A stretch of DNA of 24,713 nt from Xanthobacteraceae bacterium (GCA_030037105.1 JASHRY010000131.1:1-24713), one strand, 5' to 3'. Numbered from the stretch's first letter, positions 1 to 8,202 are shown. Program-made: numbers and translations. The notes: generated from the letters alone by a model not told the origin.

Positions 1-571
1 GGACACGCTCTTCGGCGCGGCGCCGCCGTTCGATGCGGCGCCGGTGCCGGAGCGGCGGATCGATCCGCTGGTGCTGCGCGCGGTGCTCGGCGCCATCCGC
101 AAGGCGCTCTCGCTCGATATCACCTATCAATCGATGAGTCGGCCGGAGCCGATGCGGCGGCTGATCGAACCCCACGCGCTCGCCTATGACGGCTTCCGCT
201 GGCACGCGCGCGCGTTCGACCGGGAAACCGGCGCGTTCCGCGATTTCGTCCTCGGGCGGATGAGCCGGCCGAAGCTTTCCGCGCCGGCGCAGTCGAGGCC
301 GCAGGACGACCGCGACTGGCACGCTTTCGTCGCTCTCAAGATCGCGCCGCATCCGCGCCTGACGCCGGCGCAAAGGAAGGCGGTCGCCCTCGATTACGGC
401 ATCGTGCGCGACAGCGTCACGCTGAAGGTACGGCGCGCCCTCCTCTTCTACGCCCTGCGCCGCCTCGGCCTCGACGTGCCGCCGGACACGCGGCCACCGC
501 ACGAACAGCACATCGTTCTGGTCAATCGGAGCGAAATCGCCGCCCTGCATCCCCACGACGCGCCGACCTGA
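1..571 (+). CDS. WYL-domain transcriptional regulator, C-terminal part
   Basis: The reading frame is open from base 2 to a TGA at 569-571, so the gene enters from outside the window and its N-terminus, where a DNA-binding HTH would sit, is missing. The visible part contains a WYL-like core: a segment reading ALSLDITYQSMS, then RRLIEPHALAYDGFRWHARAFD, where the name-giving W-Y-L stretch reads W-H-A, then FRDFVLGRM. A C-terminal WCX-like extension follows (ALKIAPHPRLTPAQRKAVALDYG). WYL domains are ligand-sensing modules in bacterial regulators, often linked to nucleic-acid or stress signals; the ligand here cannot be told. A GTG at 44 could start a shorter product, but the in-frame coding sense continues upstream of it, so a truncation by the window edge is more likely. 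It is convergent with the hyf-like operon and shows no functional link to it. Confidence 0.75.
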   Translation, partial: DTLFGAAPPFDAAPVPERRIDPLVLRAVLGAIRKALSLDITYQSMSRPEPMRRLIEPHALAYDGFRWHARAFDRETGAFRDFVLGRMSRPKLSAPAQSRPQDDRDWHAFVALKIAPHPRLTPAQRKAVALDYGIVRDSVTLKVRRALLFYALRRLGLDVPPDTRPPHEQHIVLVNRSEIAALHPHDAPT

Positions 572-722
572 CGCGGAATTCGCGCCGCGATCGGGCCGCC
601 GCACGCGGCCGACCGGCCATCTTGCCGCCGCCGGCGGCGCGCCGTATGGGCGCTTGCCTGGCGCTCCCTATAGTATGGCTCCAGATCCGCGAGAATCGAC
701 ATCGAAACTCGCGAAAGTCCCT
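572..722. other. Convergent intergenic region with a GC hairpin
   Basis: This 151-nt spacer lies between the 3' ends of the WYL gene and hyfB. It contains a perfect 6-bp inverted repeat, GCCGCC at 624-629 and GGCGGC at 633-638 around a 3-nt loop. No T-run follows on either strand, so it is at best a weak or Rho-assisted transcription end. I see no gene supported here. Confidence 0.3.
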
Positions 723-2741
723 TCAGGGCGTCTCGATCATGTGGATCAGATAAGCGGCGATGACGACCACAAAGATATACAGCAGGTACAAATTCACATC
801 GCCCGATTGAATGGGCCGCGCAAACTCGGCCAGCCGCCCGACCCCGCGTATGATCGGTTGGTAGAGATAAAGATAGAACAGCGGCAATACCCGGAAGCGA
901 TAATGCACGGGCCCCGAGCGGCCCGCCGGATCGTCCGAAGCGCGCTCGACGTGAACATGCGGCTGATACAATGCATCGAACGTAACGCGTACCGGGTTGG
1001 CAAACGCGGTTCCCGTGTATTGCATGCTCGGCTTGAATGCGAGAATGCCGCCGTCCCAGACCGGGACATTCCGCGTGGGGGCGCGCGGCCGCGCGATCAG
1101 ATAGATGAGCACCGGCACCGCCGCGATGCAGATCAGGAAGACCGCGAGATAAGTCGGCGAAAACGATGAGAAGTTCGTGTGCGCCGGCAGAATCGCAAGG
1201 TGGGCAATCAGCAGATTGGGCTGCAATTGCACGCCGGTTACGGACTGCGCGACGTTGGCGAGCCCCAGAACCACGGCGGGAGCGCCAAGGCTCAGCGCGA
1301 TGCAAGCGACAGCGAGCAGGCCCGGACCGAGGACGGGCTGCCCGGCCTCCTTGGCGCGCGCCGCGCCGGCGCTGCGCGGCATCCCCAGGAAAGCGATCCC
1401 GAAGGCATGTGCAAAAGCCATGATTGCAAGGCCGCCGGATAAAGCCAAGGCCGCTCCGGCGAGCACGATCAGCGCTCCGACCAACGGCTGTTCAATGCGG
1501 AAGCCCTGGAAAAGACCCTGGAAAACCAGCCATTCGCTCACGAAGCCGTTGAGGGGCGGAAGCCCGGCGATGCCGAGCGTACCGATGAGGCTGATCACGG
1601 TCGTCGCCTTGAGCCGGTGGACCAGGCCGCCCATTTCATCCAGATCACGGCTTCCCATCGTGTGTTCGATGACGCCGGCCTCCATGAACAACAGCGTTTT
1701 GTAGGTGCCGTGATTGAGCACGTGATAGAGCGCGGCTAGCAGCAGGAACGCGCCAAGCGCGCTCTGCGTATAGGAAGTAAAGATCATCGCCGCGCCCGCA
1801 GCGGTAACGATAATGCCGATGTTCTCGATGCTGTGGTAGGCGAGCAGCCGCTTGAAATCGCGCTCGATCACCGCGTAGAGCACACCGATGATCGCGGTGA
1901 AGGCGCCGATGCCCATGGTCAGCACGCCCCACCACGCAGGTCCGCCGCCGAGCAGTTCAAAGGCGAAAAGCAGGATGCCGTAGACGCCGAGCTTGATGAC
2001 TAGTCCGGATAGAAATCCCGACCCGTCCGCCGGAGCGACGGGATGCGCCTCGGGAAGCCAGACATGCAGCGGAACGACGCCCGCCTTGAATCCGAAGCCA
2101 AACAGCGCAAGCACGAAAATCGTGCTGCGCCAGGCAAGCGGCAAAGCGTGACTGCGGGCCGCCATCGTCGCAAAATCAAGCGTACCGGTTTGCACCGCCA
2201 AGATCGCAAAAGCGGCAACGATCATGGCGAAGCCTACCTCGCCCAGCGCGAGAAACAGGAAGGCGGCCTTGGCCACGCCGGGGTCGCCGTGATGGCGTAG
2301 AATCAGCAGATAACTGAATAGCGTCATCGATTCCCAGGCGACGAGGAAAAATGTCGCGTTCCCGGCGACGAGCACGCCGAGCGAAGCGAGCAGAGCCAAG
2401 TTGTAGAAAAACAAATAAACCGCGCTGCCGCGACCGGGCGTGTGATAGTGCGGGGCAAACAATCCGATCGCCAGGGCGACGAGGCCGAGCAAAGCCACGA
2501 ATACTCCGGCAAGCGGATCAAGCCGCACGGTCACCCCGCCGACCGGATTGTCCGCGCTCAAGGTCCAGGCGGCGCCCGTTCCTTGGATTGCGACGAGGAT
2601 TCCTCCGGCAGCCGCCAGCGCCCCGCCCAGCGTGGAGACCCATGCCGAGGCGATCAATGCGGCACGCGCCGAAGCGAAGACGGCAACCAGCGCCGCCACC
2701 GCCCACAGGCACGCCGCACCCGCCGGCAACAACGTCATCAT
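723..2741 (-). CDS. hyfB: Hydrogenase-4 component B-like proton-pumping membrane subunit
   Basis: A 672-residue polytopic membrane protein of the NuoL/NuoM/MrpD antiporter-like family, closest in form to HyfB/HycC. In this family the subunit moves protons (or Na+) across the inner membrane, driven by redox events in the peripheral arm. Expected ion-path residues are present: Glu137 in AWESMTLFSYLL, Lys219 in FKAGVVPLHVWLPEAHP, and Lys250 in GLVIKLGVYG. Length matches E. coli HyfB as I recall it. Its ATG overlaps the stop of hyfI by 4 nt (ATGA at 2741-2738), so it is translationally coupled and is the last gene of the operon, whereas in the E. coli hyf operon hyfB is near the front. HycC is an alternative name, but the length fits HyfB better. 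The fold is certain; which ion is moved is not. Confidence 0.9.
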   Translation of the reverse strand: MMTLLPAGAACLWAVAALVAVFASARAALIASAWVSTLGGALAAAGGILVAIQGTGAAWTLSADNPVGGVTVRLDPLAGVFVALLGLVALAIGLFAPHYHTPGRGSAVYLFFYNLALLASLGVLVAGNATFFLVAWESMTLFSYLLILRHHGDPGVAKAAFLFLALGEVGFAMIVAAFAILAVQTGTLDFATMAARSHALPLAWRSTIFVLALFGFGFKAGVVPLHVWLPEAHPVAPADGSGFLSGLVIKLGVYGILLFAFELLGGGPAWWGVLTMGIGAFTAIIGVLYAVIERDFKRLLAYHSIENIGIIVTAAGAAMIFTSYTQSALGAFLLLAALYHVLNHGTYKTLLFMEAGVIEHTMGSRDLDEMGGLVHRLKATTVISLIGTLGIAGLPPLNGFVSEWLVFQGLFQGFRIEQPLVGALIVLAGAALALSGGLAIMAFAHAFGIAFLGMPRSAGAARAKEAGQPVLGPGLLAVACIALSLGAPAVVLGLANVAQSVTGVQLQPNLLIAHLAILPAHTNFSSFSPTYLAVFLICIAAVPVLIYLIARPRAPTRNVPVWDGGILAFKPSMQYTGTAFANPVRVTFDALYQPHVHVERASDDPAGRSGPVHYRFRVLPLFYLYLYQPIIRGVGRLAEFARPIQSGDVNLYLLYIFVVVIAAYLIHMIETP

Positions 2742-3229
2742 GCGCGTCTTCCTTCGTGCCGGTCGAAACGCAAGGCTTCCACCTTCTCTTCAAGTCTTCC
2801 AACCGCGACGAGAAGTCCTTGCAGGAGAGCCAACGGGCTCGGCGGACAGCCGGGGACATAGACATCGACCGGAAGCACGCGATCGATGGCGCCATGGATC
2901 AGCATGTCTTCGTCGTAGATCCCGCCGAGCGCACATGCGCCGATTGCTACGACGATCTTGGGATCGGGCATCGCCGCATACGTTTTGTGAAGCGCCCGAT
3001 CCATGGCGCGCACGCCGGGGCCGGTTACAAGCAGCAGATCGGCGTGGCGTGGCGTCGGTGTGAAGAAGAAACCGAGCCGGTGCAGATCGTAATGCGGCGC
3101 CGCAAGCAGCCGAATCTCCGACTCGCATACGGCGCACGAACCGGTGTCGATCGTGCGGATATGCAGGCTGCGCCCGAAGATCGCGAGCGCCCGCCTTCTT
3201 AAATCTTCTGCGAGCCGTTCTCCGCTCAC
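2738..3229 (-). CDS. hyfI: Hydrogenase-4 small subunit-like / NuoB-like Fe-S protein
   Basis: A 163-residue protein of the complex I 20 kDa/NiFe-hydrogenase small-subunit family (NuoB, HycG, HyfI), carrying the Fe-S cluster next to the membrane/quinone site. All four expected Cys ligands are present: Cys32 and Cys35 in DTGSCAVCESEI, Cys99 in GACALGG, and Cys128 in VPGCPPSP. I chose GTG at 3229 because it overlaps the hyfH stop (GTGA), follows a GGAGGCGGGAA ribosome-binding site, and gives a normal N-terminus; an upstream in-frame ATG at 3325 would add 32 Arg-rich residues that lie inside hyfH. It is shorter than E. coli HyfI and lacks that protein's C-terminal extension. The intact cluster site suggests electron transfer still occurs although the large subunit has no Ni-Fe site. 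Confidence 0.88.
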   Translation of the reverse strand: MSGERLAEDLRRRALAIFGRSLHIRTIDTGSCAVCESEIRLLAAPHYDLHRLGFFFTPTPRHADLLLVTGPGVRAMDRALHKTYAAMPDPKIVVAIGACALGGIYDEDMLIHGAIDRVLPVDVYVPGCPPSPLALLQGLLVAVGRLEEKVEALRFDRHEGRRA

Positions 3230-3552
3230 TTCCCGCCTCCGATCGGAATGCGTTTGATCAATTTTTGCCGCGAGCGGGAAGCAAGCTCGAACTCGCCGCT
3301 CGGCACGGCGGCCTCTCCGAAGCAAAGGCCGCAGCCGGTACAGGCGCCAAGGTCAAGAACGAGTTCGTCGGCTTGCCGGCGCAATGCCTGGTTCGGACAG
3401 ATTGCGACCACCTGATCGACGAGCGTCTCGGTCAGAAGACCGGGATCGAACGCCGGCGGCGACGGCAATTGGCGCGCCCAGGAATCCCCGGCCGCCGGAT
3501 AGCGCGTCGTGACAATGCCTCGTCGGAGGCCGCGCAGGAACCAAAGGATCAT
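3226..3552 (-). CDS. hyfH: HyfH/HycF-like ferredoxin subunit with a single cluster site
   Basis: A 108-residue protein in the position of HyfH, the 2[4Fe-4S] ferredoxin-like subunit that relays electrons to the NuoB-like subunit. Start is ATG 3552, overlapping the hyfG stop (ATGA); a longer in-frame ORF upstream is only read-through of hyfG sequence. The N-terminus (MILWFLRGLRRGIVTTRYP) matches the usual membrane-docking start of this family. In the ferredoxin region the first C-x2-C-x2-C triad is absent, while the lone 'CP' Cys52 and the second triad Cys71/74/77 (CTGCGLC) remain. The Cys normally found before the second 'CP' is Ala81, and the equivalent Pro context reads AAVP. In 2[4Fe-4S] ferredoxins, Cys52 plus the second triad ligate one cluster, and the lost residues are exactly the ligands of the other. 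A one-cluster protein is therefore expected. Confidence 0.8.
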   Translation of the reverse strand: MILWFLRGLRRGIVTTRYPAAGDSWARQLPSPPAFDPGLLTETLVDQVVAICPNQALRRQADELVLDLGACTGCGLCFGEAAVPSGEFELASRSRQKLIKRIPIGGGK

Positions 3553-5090
3553 CGCGCAAACCCCGCTACGGTAAGCCCGAAGCTCACTTCGATGATCGGC
3601 ACGTCGGTGAACACGTTTTGGGCGCGCACCGCGTCGTCGAAGGCACGCCAGTTGCGCGCCGAAGCCGGCCTGAGGCGCGTCTGGGTGATCTGCCCGTTGG
3701 CATTCAGCGTCACCCAAACCAGGGATTCGCCGCGTGGCGACTCCGCCCAGCCGAGCGCCGAGCCGGCTACCGGATCAAACTTCGTGCGGCCCTCTCCCGA
3801 CTTGGCGAGGAGCGTAAGGATCATCCGCTCCGATTCGCGGATCTCTTCGGTAAACACCTGCATCCGGGCGAATGCGTCGCCGGTTTCGCGAACCGCGACC
3901 GCCGGCTTTTGATCGAGATACGGCGCGAACGAATGATCCCGCCGACCATCGAGATCGCACCCCGACGCGCGCGCGACCGGGCCGACGAGTGCCAGGCGGC
4001 GCGCCGTCTCACGATTGACGATGCCGGTCGCCTCAAGCCGATCGACGTGCGAGTTGGTTTTCAGCAACACTTCGATTGTGCGATCGAACTCGCGGCAAAT
4101 CGCCGGCAACTGCGCGCGGATCGCCTCTCGGTCGGGTGCGCGACTAACGCCGCCGAGGGCGAGCACGCCGAAGAGATAGCGGTGTCCAAACGCGGCAAGG
4201 TTGTGCCGAAGCAGCTTTTCGAGCGTGATTTCCGCCTGTGCTTGGCCAACGCCGAGCCCCGTCGTCTGGCAAAGCATGGCAATCGCCGCGGCGTGATTGT
4301 ACAGGCGCTCGAGCTCCAGCGCGACAGCGCGCGCATAAGCCGCTTCCGGCGGAGGTTCGACGCCAGCGATGGTCTCCACCGCTCGGCAAAAGGCGAGTCC
4401 GTTGCCGACCGCCGAGAGGCCCTCGGCACGCTCGACAAAAAACAACGCGCGCTGCGGTTCGAACCAATTGAGCCGCCGCTCGATGCCGCGATGCTTGTGC
4501 CAATGAAAAAGATAAAGATCGAGCACTTCCTCGCCGGTCGTAACGAGCCCCATGTAGAGAGACTCCCAACCGGCGACGCGCACCGGCCCGAACGGAAATT
4601 CGAACGCCTCTCCACGAACGAAGTGGCGGGCTCGCGCCGAACGCTGCGGGCGCTGGCGCCGCCCCCCGGAAAGCGGAAAGCTGGCCTCCGCGTAGGGCGG
4701 CATGATCACCCGATTAAGAGGCTCGCTGCCGCGCGGCAAAATGCCGAACTTCTCGAAGGTCTCGCACTCTTCGACGAAAGCCGCGGGGACTGTATCCGGC
4801 AACAACGTGTACTGCCCGTCTTCAACCAGGGAAGAGACGATCAGATAGGCAGCCTCCGAATCGAGTGCGTAAATCATCCGCAGAATCAGTTCGCCGTCCT
4901 GAACGCTGACGAACAGGTCGGCGAAACGCGAAGCTGTGCCGGCAATGCTGCGCGCCGCGGATTCCAAATCTTGCGCGTCGATCCGCACCTCCACGACCTG
5001 CCCCTGTCGCTGCACGAGCGCATAGGAGCCCACCGCATCGCGGAGCGCCCGCAATGCAGAAAGCTCCTGCATCGTTTCCGCGCAATTCAT
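3549..5090 (-). CDS. hyfG: Hydrogenase-4 large subunit-like protein lacking Ni-Fe ligands (Ehr type)
   Basis: A 513-residue fusion of an N-terminal NuoC-like (30 kDa) domain, about residues 1-130, and a NuoD/hydrogenase large-subunit domain, about 160-513. Family motifs include HRGIE (200-204) in the NuoD-like part and LELERLYNH. In true [NiFe] large subunits two CxxC pairs bind the metal centre. Here the first position reads RAEGLS (221-226) within FVERAEGLSAVGNGLAFCRAVE, and the C-terminus ends VPIIEVSFGLTVAGFAR where DPCxxC would be expected. Both pairs are gone, so H2 chemistry is not expected; a quinone- or ferredoxin-linked role as in complex I or Ehr complexes is more likely. I chose ATG 5090 because it overlaps the hyfF stop by 4 nt; an ORF start at 5144 lies inside hyfF. 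Confidence 0.88.
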   Translation of the reverse strand: MNCAETMQELSALRALRDAVGSYALVQRQGQVVEVRIDAQDLESAARSIAGTASRFADLFVSVQDGELILRMIYALDSEAAYLIVSSLVEDGQYTLLPDTVPAAFVEECETFEKFGILPRGSEPLNRVIMPPYAEASFPLSGGRRQRPQRSARARHFVRGEAFEFPFGPVRVAGWESLYMGLVTTGEEVLDLYLFHWHKHRGIERRLNWFEPQRALFFVERAEGLSAVGNGLAFCRAVETIAGVEPPPEAAYARAVALELERLYNHAAAIAMLCQTTGLGVGQAQAEITLEKLLRHNLAAFGHRYLFGVLALGGVSRAPDREAIRAQLPAICREFDRTIEVLLKTNSHVDRLEATGIVNRETARRLALVGPVARASGCDLDGRRDHSFAPYLDQKPAVAVRETGDAFARMQVFTEEIRESERMILTLLAKSGEGRTKFDPVAGSALGWAESPRGESLVWVTLNANGQITQTRLRPASARNWRAFDDAVRAQNVFTDVPIIEVSFGLTVAGFAR

Positions 5091-6556
5091 GTGATCGCAC
5101 CGATCGAACGCAAAATCAGCGTGTTGAATCCGCTCGGGATCCAAAGGCCGAGCAGCAACAAAGCGAGCAGCCCGATTACCAGCGGCAGTCCGCCGATAAA
5201 GCGAAGCGGCGCCGAAGGAAGCAAAAGCTCGCCGCGCTCCTTGCCGAGCGCCATCGACGCCGTAGTGTAGGCGAAGGCTACGAAGGCGAGCACCAGCAGG
5301 GCGAGCAGAAGAAAGGTCAAACCCGCATGTCCCGTGAAGCCGGCCCGCACAATCGTGAATTCCGAGAGAAAGAGGCCGAACGGCGGCGAACCGAGGATGG
5401 CGATCGAGCCTAGCAACAGAGCGGTGCCGATGATTGGGGCGGGGCCCATCAGGCCGCCAACGTCATTCACGAGCTTCGTTCGGTAGCGGAGCATCACTTC
5501 GCCGCTGGTAAGAAACAGCATGCACTTGCCAATGGCGTGGTTGATCGTATGAAGCAGCGCACCGTAGATGCCGAGAACGCCGCCGAAGCCGAGCGCAACG
5601 GCAATGATGCCCATGTGCTCGACCGACGAATAGGCAAACAGCCGTTTGAAATTCCTTCGCTGCACCATAAAGAGCGCGCCGATGGCAATGGAGGCGAAGC
5701 CAAACACCAGCAGTACGCCATTCCCGTAAGATCCGAGCTGAGCACTCGTCAACGCCTTAAAACGTATGATTGCGTACATGCCGGTGTTGAGCAGCGCCGC
5801 CGAAAGCATCGCGCTGGCCGGGCTTGGCGCCTCGGCATGCGCATCCGGCAGCCACGTGTGCATCGGCGCCAGGCCGACCTTGGTCCCATAGCCGATCACC
5901 GCGAGCAGGAAAGCGAGTTTCAGACTCGCCGCCTCGAGCGCGCCGGCGTTTCCGAAAAGCGCCGGCCAGACAAGCCGCTGATCGGGCGAGAGATGAAGCT
6001 CGCTTGCCGAGTAATAGAGGAACAGAGTCCCGACCAGGGCGATCGTAACCCCGAACGAGCTGATGATAATATATTTCCACGCCGCCTCAAGCGAAGTCGC
6101 GCGCCCTTCGAGGGCGACGAGAACCGCGCTCGCGAGCGTCGAGGCTTCGATGAGCACCCAGAGCAGACCGAGATTGCCGGTCTCCAGCGACGCCAACATG
6201 AGCGAGGCGAAGAGGCCGAAGGAAATGCCATAGAGGCGCAGCTGCAGGCGGCTCAACGCGTGACGTTCTTCCTCGACGCAAAGGTAGGAGATCGAGCCGA
6301 TGCCGGCCAGCGCCACGACGACGCTGACAGTAACGACGAAGAATGACGACAGCGGATCGATATAGACGGTTCCACCCCCCGCTTCGTAGGAGCCGTCGGA
6401 GAGAATACGGACCGCAAGCGCGCATCCCGCCGCGAACGCGCCGGCGCCTCCCGCCGCGCTTGCCACGCCGATGCCCTTGGCGCGCATTCCGGCGCTTGCG
6501 GCCAATACGCCGGCGAGCGGCAGGCAACAGACAAGGACGACCAGCGCGAGTGTCAT
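5087..6556 (-). CDS. hyfF: Hydrogenase-4 component F-like antiporter subunit
   Basis: A 489-residue polytopic protein of the NuoN/NuoM/MrpD-like family, the second ion-pumping subunit of the complex. Visible ion-path residues are Glu137 in LLWVLIEASTLASAVLV, Lys226 in GYGTKVGLAPMHTWLPDAHAEAPSPASAM, and the nearby His233. The position directly after hyfE and before hyfG matches hyfF rather than hyfD. It is somewhat shorter than E. coli HyfF, so HyfD-like ancestry cannot be ruled out from sequence alone. Start ATG 6556 overlaps the hyfE stop (ATGA), and its own stop overlaps the hyfG start. Confidence 0.88.
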   Translation of the reverse strand: MTLALVVLVCCLPLAGVLAASAGMRAKGIGVASAAGGAGAFAAGCALAVRILSDGSYEAGGGTVYIDPLSSFFVVTVSVVVALAGIGSISYLCVEEERHALSRLQLRLYGISFGLFASLMLASLETGNLGLLWVLIEASTLASAVLVALEGRATSLEAAWKYIIISSFGVTIALVGTLFLYYSASELHLSPDQRLVWPALFGNAGALEAASLKLAFLLAVIGYGTKVGLAPMHTWLPDAHAEAPSPASAMLSAALLNTGMYAIIRFKALTSAQLGSYGNGVLLVFGFASIAIGALFMVQRRNFKRLFAYSSVEHMGIIAVALGFGGVLGIYGALLHTINHAIGKCMLFLTSGEVMLRYRTKLVNDVGGLMGPAPIIGTALLLGSIAILGSPPFGLFLSEFTIVRAGFTGHAGLTFLLLALLVLAFVAFAYTTASMALGKERGELLLPSAPLRFIGGLPLVIGLLALLLLGLWIPSGFNTLILRSIGAIT

Positions 6557-7215
6557 TCGCGGAGCTCCCGCAATTCGCTGGCGTTGGTCGTCGCCAGGCG
6601 GTGGGCGAGGCCGGAGACGAAGGTGAGCATGATCAAGACGCCGGCGACCAAATCGAGGAAGATTCCCGCCTCGACGATGAACGGGAACGTGGCGACCAAC
6701 GCGATCGCGCCGAGGAAAACGCCGTTCTCAAGGATCAGCCAGCCGATCAGCTGCGCCACGGTGTTGCGTCGTACCACCATGCACAGTCCGCCCAACAGGA
6801 TGATGGCGGTCGAAAGCGACACTGACGAGGTGGCGATGAGGCCGTCGGGAAGACTCGAGGAACTGACGGCGAAGTAAGCGAAGGCGGTAAGCAGCGCCCC
6901 GATGATGAGCGATGTCGAGATGCCGGTGGAGATTGCGACGTCGCGCTTCAATTCAAGCCGGATAATCAGATAGCGGCGGATCGCAACCGGGATGCCCACG
7001 CCTTTGACAAGAAACGTGATCACCGCCAGCGCCCATAAATCCCAGGCGCCAAGAGTATAAGCGACCAACGCGATCGCCGCCGACAGCACGATCGATTGCA
7101 AGGCATAATAGGCAACGTAGCGATCGAAAAGTTTCGAGCCGAGACAAGCGAACGTGAGCAGGAGAATCGCCACGGACAAGAGATCGAGCAGCACGGCTTC
7201 GCTGAAGATCGTCAT
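6553..7215 (-). CDS. hyfE: Hydrogenase-4 component E-like membrane subunit
   Basis: A 220-residue, almost wholly hydrophobic protein with about six or seven membrane helices. It matches HyfE, which carries a NuoK-like (MrpC-like) half. The conserved acidic residue of the NuoK-like helix is probably Glu163 in WLILENGVFLGAIALV. In the family it links the antiporter-like subunits to the membrane foot of the complex. The ATG at 7215 lies 9 nt after the hyfC stop and has a good Shine-Dalgarno: the stop-to-start spacer reads GGAGTGGGAG. The hydrophilic C-terminal tail (ATTNASELRELRE) is short. Confidence 0.87.
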   Translation of the reverse strand: MTIFSEAVLLDLLSVAILLLTFACLGSKLFDRYVAYYALQSIVLSAAIALVAYTLGAWDLWALAVITFLVKGVGIPVAIRRYLIIRLELKRDVAISTGISTSLIIGALLTAFAYFAVSSSSLPDGLIATSSVSLSTAIILLGGLCMVVRRNTVAQLIGWLILENGVFLGAIALVATFPFIVEAGIFLDLVAGVLIMLTFVSGLAHRLATTNASELRELRE

Positions 7216-7224
7216 CTCCCACTC

Positions 7225-8178
7225 CTACTTGCCGATTACATATCCGGTGATGATGCCGATCAACGCGAACAGGAACGAGGCGCCGAGAAACTCCGCGATG
7301 CGGAAAAGCCGCAGCTTGGCGAAAGAACTGTCGATCACGACAATCACAAATCCGCACATCGCCAGCTTGCCAAACAACGCCAGCGTCCCCAGCAGCCCGC
7401 CGACAAGCGAATCGGCGTGTCCCAATCCCCACGGGACGACGAAGACGTTCATGAATATCGAGGAAAGCAGGAACAGCTTCATCCAGCCGCCCCATTTGAT
7501 GAGCGCAAACTCGCGACCCGAATATTCGAGCACCCGGCTTTCCTCAATCATCGAAATCTCGATCGATCCAGTCGGATTGTCGATCGGAATTCGCCCGCTC
7601 TCGGCGAGCACGAGCATGAAGAATGCGACGAGTCCGAGCAAATGCGTGGGCAAGACGTAGGCGGCCGTCGAACCGCCGATCGTGTGGTTCTCAAAATAGG
7701 GATTGTCCGAACGCGACACGGCGGCGACGGTAAAGAAGACGAGGATCAACGCCGGCTCGGCGAGACTGCCGATCCAGGTGGTGCGGCTCGCGCCCAGACC
7801 ACCAAACGGACTCGCCGTATCGAGCGCCGCGAGCGCGATCGCAAAGCCAGCCAGGCTCAGCACAAATGCGCCGCCGATCAGGTCGGCGAGAAAGGCGAGC
7901 GGCAGCGGCTCGTCGGTGATGATCGGCACAATCGCCGAAACCGTCAGATAGCAGGAGAAGGCAACGAATGGCGCGCCGCGAAAAACCCACGAAGCGTTTT
8001 CCGAAATGGCGCTCCCCTTGCGGAGCAACTTGGCAAGATCGCGATAAGGCTGCAGAACGCTGGGGCCGCGCTTCGACTGAACAATCGCCTCGGCGCGCGC
8101 CAAAACGCCGGCATAGAGAGGCGCGGCAACAACCACGACCGTAGTCTGCAAGATTTGCAGGGCGACCGCCGTGAACAT
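7225..8178 (-). CDS. hyfC: HyfC/HycD-like, NuoH-type membrane anchor subunit
   Basis: A 317-residue membrane protein of the NuoH/HycD/HyfC family, the subunit that docks the peripheral arm and shapes the quinone-facing chamber. Motifs seen in order: RGPSVLQPYRDLAKLLRK (37-54), SPFGGLGASR (123-132), AESGRIPIDNP (192-202) followed by IEISMIEE with Glu207, Glu212 and Glu213, and LEYSG. Length is that of E. coli HyfC. This is the first gene of the operon. Its ribosome-binding site GAAGGGAG sits in an inverted repeat described separately. The TAG stop at 7225 is followed closely by hyfE. Confidence 0.9.
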   Translation of the reverse strand: MFTAVALQILQTTVVVVAAPLYAGVLARAEAIVQSKRGPSVLQPYRDLAKLLRKGSAISENASWVFRGAPFVAFSCYLTVSAIVPIITDEPLPLAFLADLIGGAFVLSLAGFAIALAALDTASPFGGLGASRTTWIGSLAEPALILVFFTVAAVSRSDNPYFENHTIGGSTAAYVLPTHLLGLVAFFMLVLAESGRIPIDNPTGSIEISMIEESRVLEYSGREFALIKWGGWMKLFLLSSIFMNVFVVPWGLGHADSLVGGLLGTLALFGKLAMCGFVIVVIDSSFAKLRLFRIAEFLGASFLFALIGIITGYVIGK

Positions 8179-8179
8179 G

Positions 8180-8202
8180 GGCTTCTCCCTTCGGTAGAAG
8201 CC
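8180..8202 (-). promoter_or_regulatory. Stem-loop enclosing the hyfC ribosome-binding site
   Basis: On the mRNA strand the leader reads GGCTTCT, a 9-nt loop ACCGAAGGG, then AGAAGCC: a perfect 7-bp stem that ends one base before the hyfC ATG. The Shine-Dalgarno-like GAAGGGAG is split between the loop and the first bases of the 3' arm. Such an arrangement can limit ribosome access and act as a thermometer-like or protein-bound switch. The pairing is seen directly; regulation is inference. Confidence 0.45.

Noticed and set aside
448..1305. Long minus-strand ORF over the hyfB 3' end and the WYL gene
   Set aside because: The protein is Arg/Ala-rich without family sense and overlaps two genes with clear coding character; it is a high-GC shadow frame. 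An internal start (MSILADLEPYYRERQ) in the spacer looked gene-like but runs antisense into the WYL gene.
3618..5270. 550-codon plus-strand ORF antisense to hyfG
   Set aside because: It is the complementary frame of a GC-rich gene with strong family motifs; its product is charged and low in hydrophobic core and matches no family I know.
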